From positions 1,426,001 through 1,490,000 of the forward strand of contig NC_057322.1 of NCBI RefSeq assembly GCF_000687475.1: 64,000 nt of DNA. Reading direction: 5' to 3'. Shown in pieces: positions 10,743-20,366 of the stretch. This DNA is from Ustilaginoidea virens (lineage: Eukaryota > Ascomycota > Sordariomycetes > Hypocreales > Clavicipitaceae). Below the pieces are notes generated by a model that did no database searches, was not told where the DNA came from, and saw only the letters and a program-made list of their open reading frames with translations. The translations under genes were made by a program, and so were the position numbers. The number at the start of each line of letters is the position of its first letter. Within the stretch, counting starts at the first letter, position 1.

Positions 10743-11616
10743 TCAGGCATTCTTGACGACGCCGACCTTGGCGGCGCGTAAAACGCGGCCGTTGAGCTTG
10801 AAGCCCTTTTGCTGGACGTGGAAGACGAGGTTGTTCTCCTTGTCGGGCTGGGCGGCCATAAAGGTGGCCTCGTGCTCGTTGGGGTTGAACTTTTGGCCGT
10901 CGGGGTCCAGCCTCTCGAGGCCGTGCTTGGCGAGCGTCTGCATGAGAATCTCCTCGGTCATCTTGAGCCCGTCGTACAGGTTGACGAGGTCCTGCGTCGC
11001 CTCGTCCCTGGCAGCCACCTTGTCGGCAGGGACCATGGCCAGCGCGCGGTCCAGGTTGTCGACGCTCTCGACCAGGTCCTTTGCGAACTTTTGGATGGCG
11101 AACTCGCGCGCGCTCTTGATTTCGCGCTGCGTGCGATCTTGCAGGTTGCGGAAGTCGGCAACGGTGCGCATGCACTTGTCCTACAGGGGGGGGGGGGGGG
11201 AGGGGAAATCGGGCAGCGGCCAATGTCAGCAGGAAAGTTTGCTTGAAAAGAAAAAAGACGAAAGGGAGAAAACCCTGGGTGGCCGCGGGCCGAGGAAGTG
11301 ATAGACATGCCTTCCAGTCGCGGGCTTCGGCTTCCTTGGCCTCGAGCGACTTCTTCAGCTCGGCCACGACGCCGGCGTCGGCGTCGGCGTCGGCGCCAGC
11401 CTCGCCGGCTTGCTCCTTGACCGGGGCTTCCTTGTCGGCCTCGCGGGGCGGTTCCTTTGCCTCGCTGTACCATCTGCTGGCGGCGGGCTGTGCGGTTCTC
11501 GACGACCAGGCGGTTGGGCTGCTGGGGAACTTTGGCGACGGCCGAGGCTGGGCGGCGGCGAGCCGGGGGAGAGAGCGCAACGCTCTGGACGATGTGGAGA
11601 GGGCTTGGCGCAGCAT
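10743..11616 (-). CDS. mge1: Mitochondrial GrpE nucleotide-exchange factor
   Basis: Two exons, 11616-11311 and 11180-10743, give 247 residues. The N-terminus is rich in Arg, Ser and Ala with no acidic residues for about 45 positions, a typical mitochondrial presequence. An acidic linker follows, then a long coiled helix (LKKSLEAKEAEARDWK..., VADFRNLQDRT), and the GrpE beta domain with GLERLDPDGQKFNPNEHEA and the conserved end RVLRAAKVGV. GrpE releases ADP from mitochondrial Hsp70 during import and folding. The intron (11310-11181) starts with GC (AAG|GCATGT) and ends with TAG; a nearby GT would break the frame, so this is probably a GC-AG intron. It also contains a G run. The gene diverges from rpn6. 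Confidence 0.93.
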
Positions 11617-12213
11617 TTTTTTTTTTTTTTTTTCGTTTTTATTTTTCTCAGAGAGGGTGATAGGGACGGGCCGATGTAGAAGGGGGTGAAAGGGGGGGGG
11701 GAGGTTAATGATGCGCGGTGAGTTGGAGTCAAATGATGGATTTGGTGATGCGCTGCGAGCTGGAAAATTCCATGTCTACATGCCTGCCCCTTCCCACTCA
11801 CACAGCTACCGACGCTACAGAGGTAAAGCAGGCGGGCGGACAAACTACGGGCCGCCCAGCCGCCGAAGCCGCAACCTACCCAGGCAGGAGCTGGGCACAC
11901 TGCGGCTAACCGCAAGCTTTGGCCAATGGCGACGCGCGTTGCGGCAACCTGGCAAGGCCAGGCTAGGCTAGGCTTGGCTTCAGTGAGAGATGCCGTGGGA
12001 TGCCGTGGGCCAAGTTGATTCTGCATCGTCACCAGCATCACAAACGACACCAACACGGGGCCCTCTGCATCCGCGTCTCCATCCGAGCCTGCTTCGCAAC
12101 CAGCCCCTCTCCGCAACGTCTGGCCGCGGGCTTTTGCTCCAGGAAACTCGCCATCCCTCGCAACGCACCGCAACGCACCGCAACGCACCGACCGCGACGG
12201 ATACTGCTCCGCA
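11617..12213. promoter_or_regulatory. Divergent promoter between mge1 and rpn6
   Basis: About 600 bp separate the two start codons. An inverted GAAnnTTC element (11763-11770) fits a minimal two-unit heat-shock element and could act on the chaperone gene, but such short matches occur by chance. A T run of about 18 lies just upstream of the mge1 ATG. Three copies of the decamer CAACGCACCG (12161-12190) lie in the rpn6 leader. GGCTA-type repeats lie near 11955-11975. Confidence 0.35.
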
Positions 12214-12568
12214 ATGGCGGCCGCCCACGCAAGCCGGCTTCAAGAAGCCCAGAAGCTGGCCAAGTCGGATCCGCGCAAGGCCGAGTCCATCTACAAGGAA
12301 ATCATATCCAAGGCTCCCGCGGCCACCTCCGACGCCGCCACGCGCGAGTATGAATCCGCACTCATCAGCCTGGGCGAGCTGTATCGACATGACAAGTCAG
12401 TTCATCGCCCCGTGGTCATCGCGGCCAGCAACTCACACGAGACACGGGCAGGAAACCGCAGCAGCTGGTGGATCTTATCCGCGAAAGCCGCTCCGTCTTT
12501 TCGTCCTTTGCCAAGGCCAAGTCGTCGAAGCTGGGTAGGTTCAGCCACGTGCGGCCCTCGGGGCTTTT

Positions 12569-12600
<32 letters not shown>

Positions 12601-13660
12601 GTTCTCGTCCTTGGGCCAGTTGCCTAACGCAGCAAAAAACCCCCCCCTCCCAGTCCGGCAATTGCTCGATCTGTTCGCCGAGGTGCCCAATAGCACCGAC
12701 GTCGAAATCTACATCACCAAGGACTGCATCGAGTGGGCCACCGCCGAGCGCCGCGCCTTCCAGCGCCAGGACCTCGAGGTCCGCCTCGTCGCCCTCTACA
12801 TGACCAAGCAGGCGTACTACGACGCGCTCACCCTCATAAACGGCCTCCTCCGCGAGCTGAAGCGGCTCGACGACAAGCTCCGCCTGGTCGAGGTGCAGCT
12901 CCTCGAGTCGAGGGTCTACCACGCCCTCGGCAACATCCCCAAGGCGCGCGCCGCCCTCACCACGGCCCGGACGAGCGCTGCCAGCGTCTACACGCCGCCC
13001 CCGCTGCAGGCCAACCTCGACATGCAGAGCGGCATGCTCCACGCCGAGGACAAGGACTTCAACACGGCCTTCTCGTACTTTATCGAGGCGCTCGACGGCT
13101 ACCACAGCCTCGACGACGGCGCCAAGGCCCAGGCCGCCCTGCAGTACATGCTCCTCTGCAAGATCATGCTCAACCTGGCCGACGACGTGAACCAGCTCAT
13201 GGCGTCGAAGCAGGCCGTCAAGTATGCCGGCAAGAACCTCGAGGCCATGAAGGCCATTGCCCGCGCCCACTCCAACCGCTCGCTGGAGGAGTACGAGCGC
13301 GCCCTCTCCGCCTACCGGTACGAGCTCGGCAGCGACGCCTTTATCCGCAACCACCTGCGCCGGCTGTACGACGCCATGCTGGAGCAGAATCTCATCAAGG
13401 TCATCGAGCCCTTCTCCCGCGTCGAAATCGACCACATTGCCAAGATGGTCGGCCTCGACACCCAGCAGGTTGAGCGGAAGCTGTCCCAGATGATTCTCGA
13501 CAAGGTCATCATCGGCGTGCTCGACCAGGGCGCAGGCTGCCTCATCATTTACGACGAGACGCAGCGCGACGAGTCGTACGACTCGGCGCTGGCCACCATT
13601 GAGAAGCTGAGCAGTGTGGTGGATGTGCTGTATACGAACCAGGCGTCTATGCTGGAGTAG
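12214..13660 (+). CDS. rpn6: 26S proteasome lid subunit Rpn6 (PSMD11)
   Basis: Exons 12214-12395, 12452-12534 and 12654-13660 give 423 residues, the usual size. The N-terminal two thirds are TPR-like helical repeats, including LVDLIRESRSVFSSFAKAK and LLRELKRLDDKLRLVEVQLLESRVYHAL. The C-terminal PCI domain runs to the end and includes LYDAMLEQNLIKVIEPFSRVEIDHIA and VERKLSQMILDKVI. Rpn6 clamps the lid onto the core particle and the base ATPase ring, stabilising the 26S proteasome. Intron 1 is 56 nt; intron 2 (12535-12653) contains a (TTTC)n microsatellite. Codon use is strongly biased to C in third positions, consistent with high expression. The 3' end converges on the large disordered-protein gene. 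Confidence 0.95.
12564..12600 (+). repeat. (TTTC)n microsatellite inside rpn6 intron 2
   Basis: Roughly nine TTTC units lie between the donor and the branch region. Being intronic, length changes would not alter the protein. Confidence 0.9.
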
Positions 13661-14139
13661 CGTGAGCATTTGTATAGATTGTGGCGTTTCAACAAGGGGC
13701 TTTTTGTTTCTTTTTTAATCCCGTCCCTCCCCGTTTCTCTTTGTCTTTTTTTAACCTCGTGGAAATTGCATTCGGTGATTGTTTTAAAAATGCTGGCCCT
13801 GGGGTTGGTTCCTGTTGCTACATCCAGTGAGCCTCATTTTCTGCGTTACAACTCGGTTTCCGTCAATGTTCTTTGCTTCGGTATAACACACGGCGGTGAT
13901 GTGTCACCCGAACCTCCGTCTCTAATCCAATCTTCACTCGGTAAACAGTCTCTCAAGACGCCCGTCCAGGCAATGCAATCCGCCCTTCAAATACAAGTTG
14001 GTATCACAAAATCATGACATTCATTCCCAGACCCCATCCGAAACGCCATCCAAATGAAACCGAATTAAAAAAAAAAGGAGGGGGAAAAAAGAAAAAAAGA
14101 AAAAAAGGAAAGCAAGCAAAAACCCGCTAATTCATCACA
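13661..14139. other. Convergent 3' region of rpn6 and the large gene
   Basis: There is no gene. A-rich runs at 14065-14110 and T-rich runs near 13710-13750 are plausible polyadenylation surroundings for the two converging genes. Confidence 0.6.
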
Positions 14140-17100
14140 TCAATGAAACATGACCCTCTGGCGTCTTCCGCGCCGCTCCTCCCCCAGAATAAGGGCAAAC
14201 AACCTCTTTGCAAGCGCTGCCTCGTCCCAGCCCCCCACCTCTGCCCTGAAAGCATCCACGCAGTCGAGATGCCATCTCTCCAGGATCATTGCCTCGCCGT
14301 GGCTCTTGACCGTTTTGCCGAGGTACCTGTCCGCTCTGCGGGCGTACCTGATCCCAAAGGGGGCCTTCCGACGCATTTGAAGGAGCTCGTCGAGCAGCAG
14401 CCAGTGCTGACGAGTCCACGTGGTTTGCGACAGGGGCTGCTGCTTCGCCAGCGGGGGGGCGTCTTCCATGTACACGTCTTGCGTGTCGCTGTCTGCCTGG
14501 TCCTCTGGCTCCGTGGCGGAGGCTGGGGCGCGCGCGTCGCTGTGCAGGGAGAAAGCGGATAATAGGCGGTCGTGACGGGCTCTGGCTTGGCCGCCGGGCG
14601 ACAGCACGCTGCTGGTGAACTCGACTACACGTCCTGGAGTATGCGGCTTGAGGGGCGAGCGCAGGGCAGACTTTGCGGGAGAGGCGTTCTTGGGCGGCAG
14701 GGGTCGCAGGAGCGGTTGCTGGAAGTCGGACGACGCCTCGCTTGCGTTTGACGTCTGCTGGGTCCATCTGTGGATGTCTGCGTGGGAGAGCTGCATCCTA
14801 GGAGGGGTGACGGCAGCCGACTTGCTGGAGGGTGGTGGGAAGAGTGAGCGGCTGGCTTGTCGGGGGCGAGGCGTAAGGTTTTGCTCCTGAGCTGTGGTGG
14901 GTGCGGGCACTTGCTCCGGTGTAGCTGGAGAAGAGGACCTGTCCACCACGTGCCCTGGTTTCTGCTGCTGATGTTGCTGCTGATGTTGCTGCTGATGTTG
15001 CAGCTGTTGATGTTGCAGCTGTTGATGTTGCAGCTGTTGATGTTGCAGCTGCTCCTCATGCGATTGCTGCAACTGCACTTGCGGAGGCGGTTGCTCCTGC
15101 TCCTCATGCGGTTGCTGTAACTGCACTCGCCGAGGTGATTGCTCCGGCTCCCGTCCGGGTCGAGCGGGTGAAAACAGCATGCTCTTAGCACTGCTGTCCG
15201 GCCGAAACTCCCTCTGGGGAATCTGCGGAAACATGGAGCTCGTGGGCACCACAGGAGGCGCCTTGTCTGCCATGGACATTTGCGTGGATGCTTGAGACGG
15301 CCGCATCAGCTTCTGAGCCAGCATGCCAGGAATTGCAGTGGGCGACGAGAAAAACGAAGAGAGGTCGAACCGGCGTCCCTTGCCAGCGGGCTCGGCATCT
15401 TGAGCAGCCCTCTTCGCCGCGGCAGCCGCCTCCGCCTCCCTCGCCTCCCTCTCTTCTTGTTGCTGCCGTTGCGCGAGACGCGAGTACTCGTCTGGCTCGC
15501 TGGACTGAGAACCTTGCTCCGGGCCGACGGTCGGCTCCTCGGTGAGGTGGGAGAGATCCGGTACCGCCTGGGAAATCATCCTCGACGCTGCGGGTCGCTG
15601 CACGCTCCTCTTCGTCCATGGGCTGGGAATCGCGCCGCGGCGATGATTGCTGGTCGGCACTCGCTTGCCAAACGACTGTTGCCTGGGGGGGCGAGGGGTT
15701 TCGCGCTGTGCCTCGAGCTCCCAAATGTCTGTCTCGTCATCCGGTACGTCCCGGTCCGGAGCCGCCTCACGAGGTGGCTCTTGCGCGGCCTCTGACGGTT
15801 GTTGGACGGCCCGCTGGGCAGCCGCGGGACTGGCAGTTTGCCTCTCAGGCAGCCTGGCAGCCTCTCGCAGCGAGTTGTCACCTCTCAAACTGGGGCTTAT
15901 TGGTCCCTCTCTCGCGATCCAGCTCATAGCACCGTCGCTGGGTGGCGTGACGCGCATCGAGCTGGCCGGGGATGATGTCGCTGGGGACTCATCGTCTCTC
16001 TCAGGAAGAGGCTCTTGGCTTTGGCCAGGGCTCCCCGAGACGACAGGCCGACCAGGCTTGATGGGAGAAGCAGCAGAAGCATCCTGACCGGCCGGGCTAA
16101 TCCGCGTTGCGGCGGTTTGGGCGCCGGCCCGAGGCTGCAATGGACTGCGGCTGGTCCGATGGCTAGTCTGGCTGTCTCGTGAGCCGTTCCAAGACTCCTT
16201 GCTTCCAGATCGCTTGAACGGACTTCCAAGTTGCTTTTCTTGGCCTTCCGGTGATGGTGGGTCCGACGTGATGCTCTGAAGGACTTGGCCTGCTCGGACG
16301 ATTGCCGATAGATGGGGTCGCAGTGTTTTCTGCAACGTTGTTTCATGCTGCAGTGACTGAGGCTCTTGTACTGGTGACGAGATCTGATGAGGAGGAGTCG
16401 TGTCCAAGGATCGTCGGAAAGATTCTGCAGTGACGGATTCACGTGGTTGTTGGGGTCTTGTTGAGACGTCTCCATCGTCCTCGTCCGGTAGCTGCCCTTG
16501 CTCGTCACTATGTGGTTGCTGGTCGTCCATGTCCTCGTCTACATTTTGCCGCTCGAATTCAGGCTCGGGCTCAGGCTCGGGCTCAGGCTCAGCTTCCGTC
16601 TTGGGTTCAGCCTCAGAATTTTGCTCATGCCCACGTCCAGGAACAGGCTCTCCAGGAACAAACAAAGCGTCTTCAGTGGGTTTCCGAGCTTGAACCAAAG
16701 GCTGAGCAACATCCACCAACAGACTGGGATATCTAGGTGACGATTTCGGCCTGGATGGCGGCGGAGATGAAGACTCAAGTCGCTCCGACGCGTCGCGGGC
16801 GACACCGCTCAGGCGGCCGGGAGACACTGGCGAATATCTTAACCTGGACGGAGGCAGTGAACCCCTGTTGGATGACTTGCCCCCAGCAGAATCCGCAGCC
16901 TGCACTTCAGCTTGCGGCGGCGTGTCATCTGGTGTGGGCAGGCGTGCTAGACCAGGTCTCGCGGCTGTGCTGGCAGCTGACACAGCGACGCCGTTACCAT
17001 CTTGCATCTCAGCTTCTTCCATCACGTCATCCTCGATGTCGTCGTGTACGGAAACCTCTTCGTATTCGTCCTGTTCTTGCACAGCACGTGTCTGCTTCTG

Positions 17101-19626
17101 GTCATCATTTTGCTCTTCTTCGTGTGATGAATCGACTGAAGAGGTTGCGTCTCCCTCTTGCTCTTGCGAGTCTACCATTTGCTCCTCGGCATGTTCCTCT
17201 CGCAGGGAGTAGTCGAGGGAGTAGTCAGCTTGAGCTTGGGGCGGCATGCGCGCCACATCCTCTCCTTCTGCCTCTAGTTCATACTCTCCCGTTCCTTCAA
17301 CTGCTGCGTCATCAACTGCGCCTTGTCGATTCTCGTCTACCGCGCCCTGGAATTGGTCTTGGTCGTACTGTGCTGCAGCAGGCGCCGCAACATGTTGATC
17401 CGACTGCTCAAGCTCATCCACTTCGATTTCCTGTGACCGTTTGTCGTTGCGTGATTCGTTGCTCCAATCAATCAAGAGACCCTGGTTTCGAAACGCTTGG
17501 TGTTCGGCCTGCTCTTCTTCGAGTCCCTCATCCTCCTCATACTCGTTAACCCGCACCTCGTGTGCTGGACCAACTACCTGCTTAGATTCCATGTGCTGAT
17601 GTCGTATCATGCTCCGAGAGAGGTCAGGGTACTGCACGTCCCCGTCGTCGTGCGCACGGGCAATCTCAACGCGCTCCTCCGTCGTGGATTCAGCATCCCC
17701 ATGCCGATGTGCTTCCTCGCCAGCCATCTCTTTGTCCTGCGGCTCCTCCAGTTGTGCTTGATCGACCTCATCGTCCAGGTCATCATAAGACGTACTGGCC
17801 TGAGCTCGGCGAGGCGTAGCTGCTGTCAAAACAGCTTCAGGAATCTCCGAGAAGGAATCTTCATACGAGCTGATTTCTTTGTGATGCTGATCATCAGCTG
17901 TCAGAGCACGGCTACCAGACGGAGGCGATGAGCGTGCTTCATGGTCTTGATTTGCTTGCGCAGTGGCGGACTCTTCTGCTTGTATTGCAATGTACCTGAG
18001 CACACGGTGGCGGAGGGGAGATGAGGTGATGGTCTTTCGGGGACTGCGGGAGAACCTGGGACTTGTTCTCGTGCTGGGCGATAATGATTGCCGGGTCGGA
18101 GTGGTTTGTCTCTCTGCGGGCGCGGGTTGGGCATCCTCCCCGGCTTGAAGCATGCTCTCGTCGGGTGCTTCTTCCTGGTCCACTCTCTGCCTGAGAGACT
18201 CTAATGTGTTGCTGATGATGAGGCTCGTCTCGTCCCCAAGCTCTTCATGCCCAACTGGATGTACGGAGCTGTTGAAGTTTGGCTGCAGCGACTGAATCGA
18301 GTCCATGAATATCATGCTGAACTCTTCACCCTGGGCAATAGTATCATAGGCAGTAGCTCCGATACTGACAGGAACGTGCATTTCGTTGTCTGCTAACCCG
18401 TCAATCGAAGAATGGTCGCCGTGTCCCAGAGGTGTGCTGCCGAAATCGGTAGTTTTGGCTGCGACGGCACCTTGCGCGTGGTCGCGCAGGGGCTCGTCGA
18501 CTGAGGAGCGGTCGTTTAATGGTGCCGCAAAGTCACCGTATCCATAATCTCCATAGTCGTCTGCTTGAGACGTCTCAAATTCGGGCCGCCCGTGGTGCAT
18601 ATGCATCTCGTCCATCGACGGAAACCGGGGTGAAGAAGATTCAGGTATTGCATCTCTGGCGCGGGTTGATGGTCTCGGCGGCATCGCCTCGTCCGACAAG
18701 GACGCGATCCAGATATCTGAGTCGGGCACCACGGCCTCGCCATTTGCAGGCGACGGGGACGACGGGGCGTTCATGGCCGGGGGGGAAGCAGGAGGGGGAG
18801 GGTTGGCCGCCTCATCATCCGTCGATTCCGAAGGAGCCCTGACCAAATCTACTTCATCATCACTGGTAACGGGTGGCAGCTGGGTCATGTCCAAGCTGAT
18901 GTCGCCCACTTCGTCGGCAAGTTCGAGCAGCTCCTCTGGTGCCAGCGCCTGGCGCCTCCGCCGTCCTCTCCGTGCCGTTGTTGAAGGTCGCGGGGTGTTT
19001 GAAGTCTCGACTTCGCTCGACGCGGCGGCGGCGATTGAGTTTTTGCGCGCACGGAGACTTCTCCTCGCCGTCGGTGCATCTTGCGCGCTAGCTTCCAACC
19101 GCGACTCATTGACCTCTGCGTCTGTCATGGTTCGAGGGCGTCGCGGGGTCCTTCGCACCGGTGTGTCTGCGCGTCTCTTTGTGCCAGCGCCTGGCATCGG
19201 GGTGCCGTTGGATATTCGTTGACGGCCGCGCGTTTTTTGTCTTGTCGAGCCGTCTTCGTCCTCTATGGACTGGCGCAGCGGCACGGTTGTGGTGGTTGTT
19301 CGGGATTTGCGCTGGCGCACCGGCGTCGGGGACGCGGACGGGGATGGGGATGGCGACGGCGACGGCGAGGTGGGTTGTTGAAATAGCTTGCGCCTGGCGC
19401 CGCTTCCGACATTGCTCTCCGACATTCGATCGCCAGCGTGTGATTCAGAGGATGGCTTCCGGGGAGAGGCTCCAAGGGGTAAGAATTGCTGCGACGACTG
19501 GCTGCGCGTTATGCGGCGCGTCGCAGAAGAAGGAGGAAACGACACCAGATCTACCATTGTCGAGTCGTTGAGAGGATCGGGCGATGACATGATGTGGCGT
19601 TGGCCAACGGGATAGAAATCGTTCAC
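14140..19626 (-). CDS. Very large disordered protein with AT-hook-like motifs and a conserved C-terminal block
   Basis: A single uninterrupted frame encodes 1828 residues; a second ATG at 19590 (MSSPDPLND) is an equally likely start. The protein is mostly low-complexity Ser/Pro/Glu/Gln. It has an SP-dipeptide run near residues 86-100, Arg-rich AT-hook-like patches (RKTRGRQR-type, RRGRRRR), an EP run near 1012-1022, long acidic stretches, and a Gln/His tract near 1526-1554 from CAG/CAA codons. The last 95 residues (from WTRQHWLLLDELLQ through LGKTVKSHGEAMILERWHL to LFALILGEERRGRR) look folded and helical. I recall this block from fungal proteins annotated only as AT DNA-binding protein; its function is unknown to me. 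A nuclear, chromatin-related role is inference from composition. It diverges from the carrier gene. Confidence 0.8.
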   Translation of the reverse strand: MNDFYPVGQRHIMSSPDPLNDSTMVDLVSFPPSSATRRITRSQSSQQFLPLGASPRKPSSESHAGDRMSESNVGSGARRKLFQQPTSPSPSPSPSPSASPTPVRQRKSRTTTTTVPLRQSIEDEDGSTRQKTRGRQRISNGTPMPGAGTKRRADTPVRRTPRRPRTMTDAEVNESRLEASAQDAPTARRSLRARKNSIAAAASSEVETSNTPRPSTTARRGRRRRQALAPEELLELADEVGDISLDMTQLPPVTSDDEVDLVRAPSESTDDEAANPPPPASPPAMNAPSSPSPANGEAVVPDSDIWIASLSDEAMPPRPSTRARDAIPESSSPRFPSMDEMHMHHGRPEFETSQADDYGDYGYGDFAAPLNDRSSVDEPLRDHAQGAVAAKTTDFGSTPLGHGDHSSIDGLADNEMHVPVSIGATAYDTIAQGEEFSMIFMDSIQSLQPNFNSSVHPVGHEELGDETSLIISNTLESLRQRVDQEEAPDESMLQAGEDAQPAPAERQTTPTRQSLSPSTRTSPRFSRSPRKTITSSPLRHRVLRYIAIQAEESATAQANQDHEARSSPPSGSRALTADDQHHKEISSYEDSFSEIPEAVLTAATPRRAQASTSYDDLDDEVDQAQLEEPQDKEMAGEEAHRHGDAESTTEERVEIARAHDDGDVQYPDLSRSMIRHQHMESKQVVGPAHEVRVNEYEEDEGLEEEQAEHQAFRNQGLLIDWSNESRNDKRSQEIEVDELEQSDQHVAAPAAAQYDQDQFQGAVDENRQGAVDDAAVEGTGEYELEAEGEDVARMPPQAQADYSLDYSLREEHAEEQMVDSQEQEGDATSSVDSSHEEEQNDDQKQTRAVQEQDEYEEVSVHDDIEDDVMEEAEMQDGNGVAVSAASTAARPGLARLPTPDDTPPQAEVQAADSAGGKSSNRGSLPPSRLRYSPVSPGRLSGVARDASERLESSSPPPSRPKSSPRYPSLLVDVAQPLVQARKPTEDALFVPGEPVPGRGHEQNSEAEPKTEAEPEPEPEPEPEFERQNVDEDMDDQQPHSDEQGQLPDEDDGDVSTRPQQPRESVTAESFRRSLDTTPPHQISSPVQEPQSLQHETTLQKTLRPHLSAIVRAGQVLQSITSDPPSPEGQEKQLGSPFKRSGSKESWNGSRDSQTSHRTSRSPLQPRAGAQTAATRISPAGQDASAASPIKPGRPVVSGSPGQSQEPLPERDDESPATSSPASSMRVTPPSDGAMSWIAREGPISPSLRGDNSLREAARLPERQTASPAAAQRAVQQPSEAAQEPPREAAPDRDVPDDETDIWELEAQRETPRPPRQQSFGKRVPTSNHRRGAIPSPWTKRSVQRPAASRMISQAVPDLSHLTEEPTVGPEQGSQSSEPDEYSRLAQRQQQEEREAREAEAAAAAKRAAQDAEPAGKGRRFDLSSFFSSPTAIPGMLAQKLMRPSQASTQMSMADKAPPVVPTSSMFPQIPQREFRPDSSAKSMLFSPARPGREPEQSPRRVQLQQPHEEQEQPPPQVQLQQSHEEQLQHQQLQHQQLQHQQLQHQQQHQQQHQQQKPGHVVDRSSSPATPEQVPAPTTAQEQNLTPRPRQASRSLFPPPSSKSAAVTPPRMQLSHADIHRWTQQTSNASEASSDFQQPLLRPLPPKNASPAKSALRSPLKPHTPGRVVEFTSSVLSPGGQARARHDRLLSAFSLHSDARAPASATEPEDQADSDTQDVYMEDAPPLAKQQPLSQTTWTRQHWLLLDELLQMRRKAPFGIRYARRADRYLGKTVKSHGEAMILERWHLDCVDAFRAEVGGWDEAALAKRLFALILGEERRGRRQRVMFH
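14960..15060 (-). repeat. Gln/His-coding trinucleotide-type tandem repeat
   Basis: In-frame repeats of CAACAG/CAACAT-type units encode QQH and QLQH units near residues 1526-1554 of the large protein. The array is interrupted by silent and missense changes, so it is not a pure triplet run. Confidence 0.85.
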
Positions 19627-20366
19627 CGCTTCACCCAGTCGGGTGAGAATATTTGGTGTCTTGCCACTAATTCAAAGTGCCGGATCCGACTCCTGGGCTC
19701 TTGAAAGATGTCAGAGGACTAGACATGGGATGGCAGGCGAAGCAAAGGTGGGTGCGGAACGGCGAACCGCGACTTGACTTGACTCGCCGCGTGAACGGAG
19801 GGAGGCCGTGCCCCGATTTTGTTTACTCGAAAATGAAGAATCCCTGTCGTGACTGATATAGCTGGAGCCTGGAGGCTGGAGAAACAAGGGGGGGGGGTGG
19901 GCCCACCGGGTCTGGGACTGAGTCAGCAAAGTGGGGGGTGGGGGGCTGCCGCAGATACGTTTTCCCGAGCACCCGTCATCTCAAGCTTCGCCACCAGTCA
20001 GTCACATGCCGTTTTTCGCGACCCGGACGGACCTTGGCTACCTGTGACCTCGCGGCTGGCTTACGGAGGCATGACTTCATTCCGCCTCGATTTCCCCCCC
20101 TCCTCGAGGAAGTGGGAAGGTGCGGCCAAGGGACCTGACTGGTACATACTACGTACTACGTAGCATGCGGCGCATCAACATTTACCTCGGCTCGAGCTAA
20201 GGCGCTTCATGGCTGGCTTCGCTTGATAGCATATTTCACATCGTGACGCGGTTTTCTCAACGTCCCAAAACTCTCAACCTCGCACTCCTCCTCCAACCTG
20301 TGTGCACTTGTCTCCAACGCTGCCACCGGGCTTCGTCCTCTCCCAGCCCACGCCACTTTCATCGCC
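19627..20366. other. Divergent promoter region of the large gene and the carrier gene
   Basis: No coding sequence is visible. It holds G-rich runs at about 19889-19898 and 19932-19945 and a TACTACGTACTACGTA stretch at 20147-20162. Confidence 0.5.

Noticed and set aside
12733..13473. 246-codon plus-strand frame overlapping rpn6
   Set aside because: It lies out of frame inside a confidently identified gene and is Arg/Pro/His-rich, typical of a frame-shifted GC-rich gene.
12416..13669. 417-codon minus-strand frame antisense to rpn6
   Set aside because: It is a shadow created by the strong GC third-position bias of rpn6; its translation is low-complexity Val/Leu/Glu/Gly without known motifs.
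14857..15120. Leu-rich plus-strand frame
   Set aside because: It is the antisense translation of the Gln/His repeat of the large protein.
16443..17549. Plus-strand frames antisense to the large gene
   Set aside because: They are shadows of the 1828-codon minus-strand frame and lack any domain.
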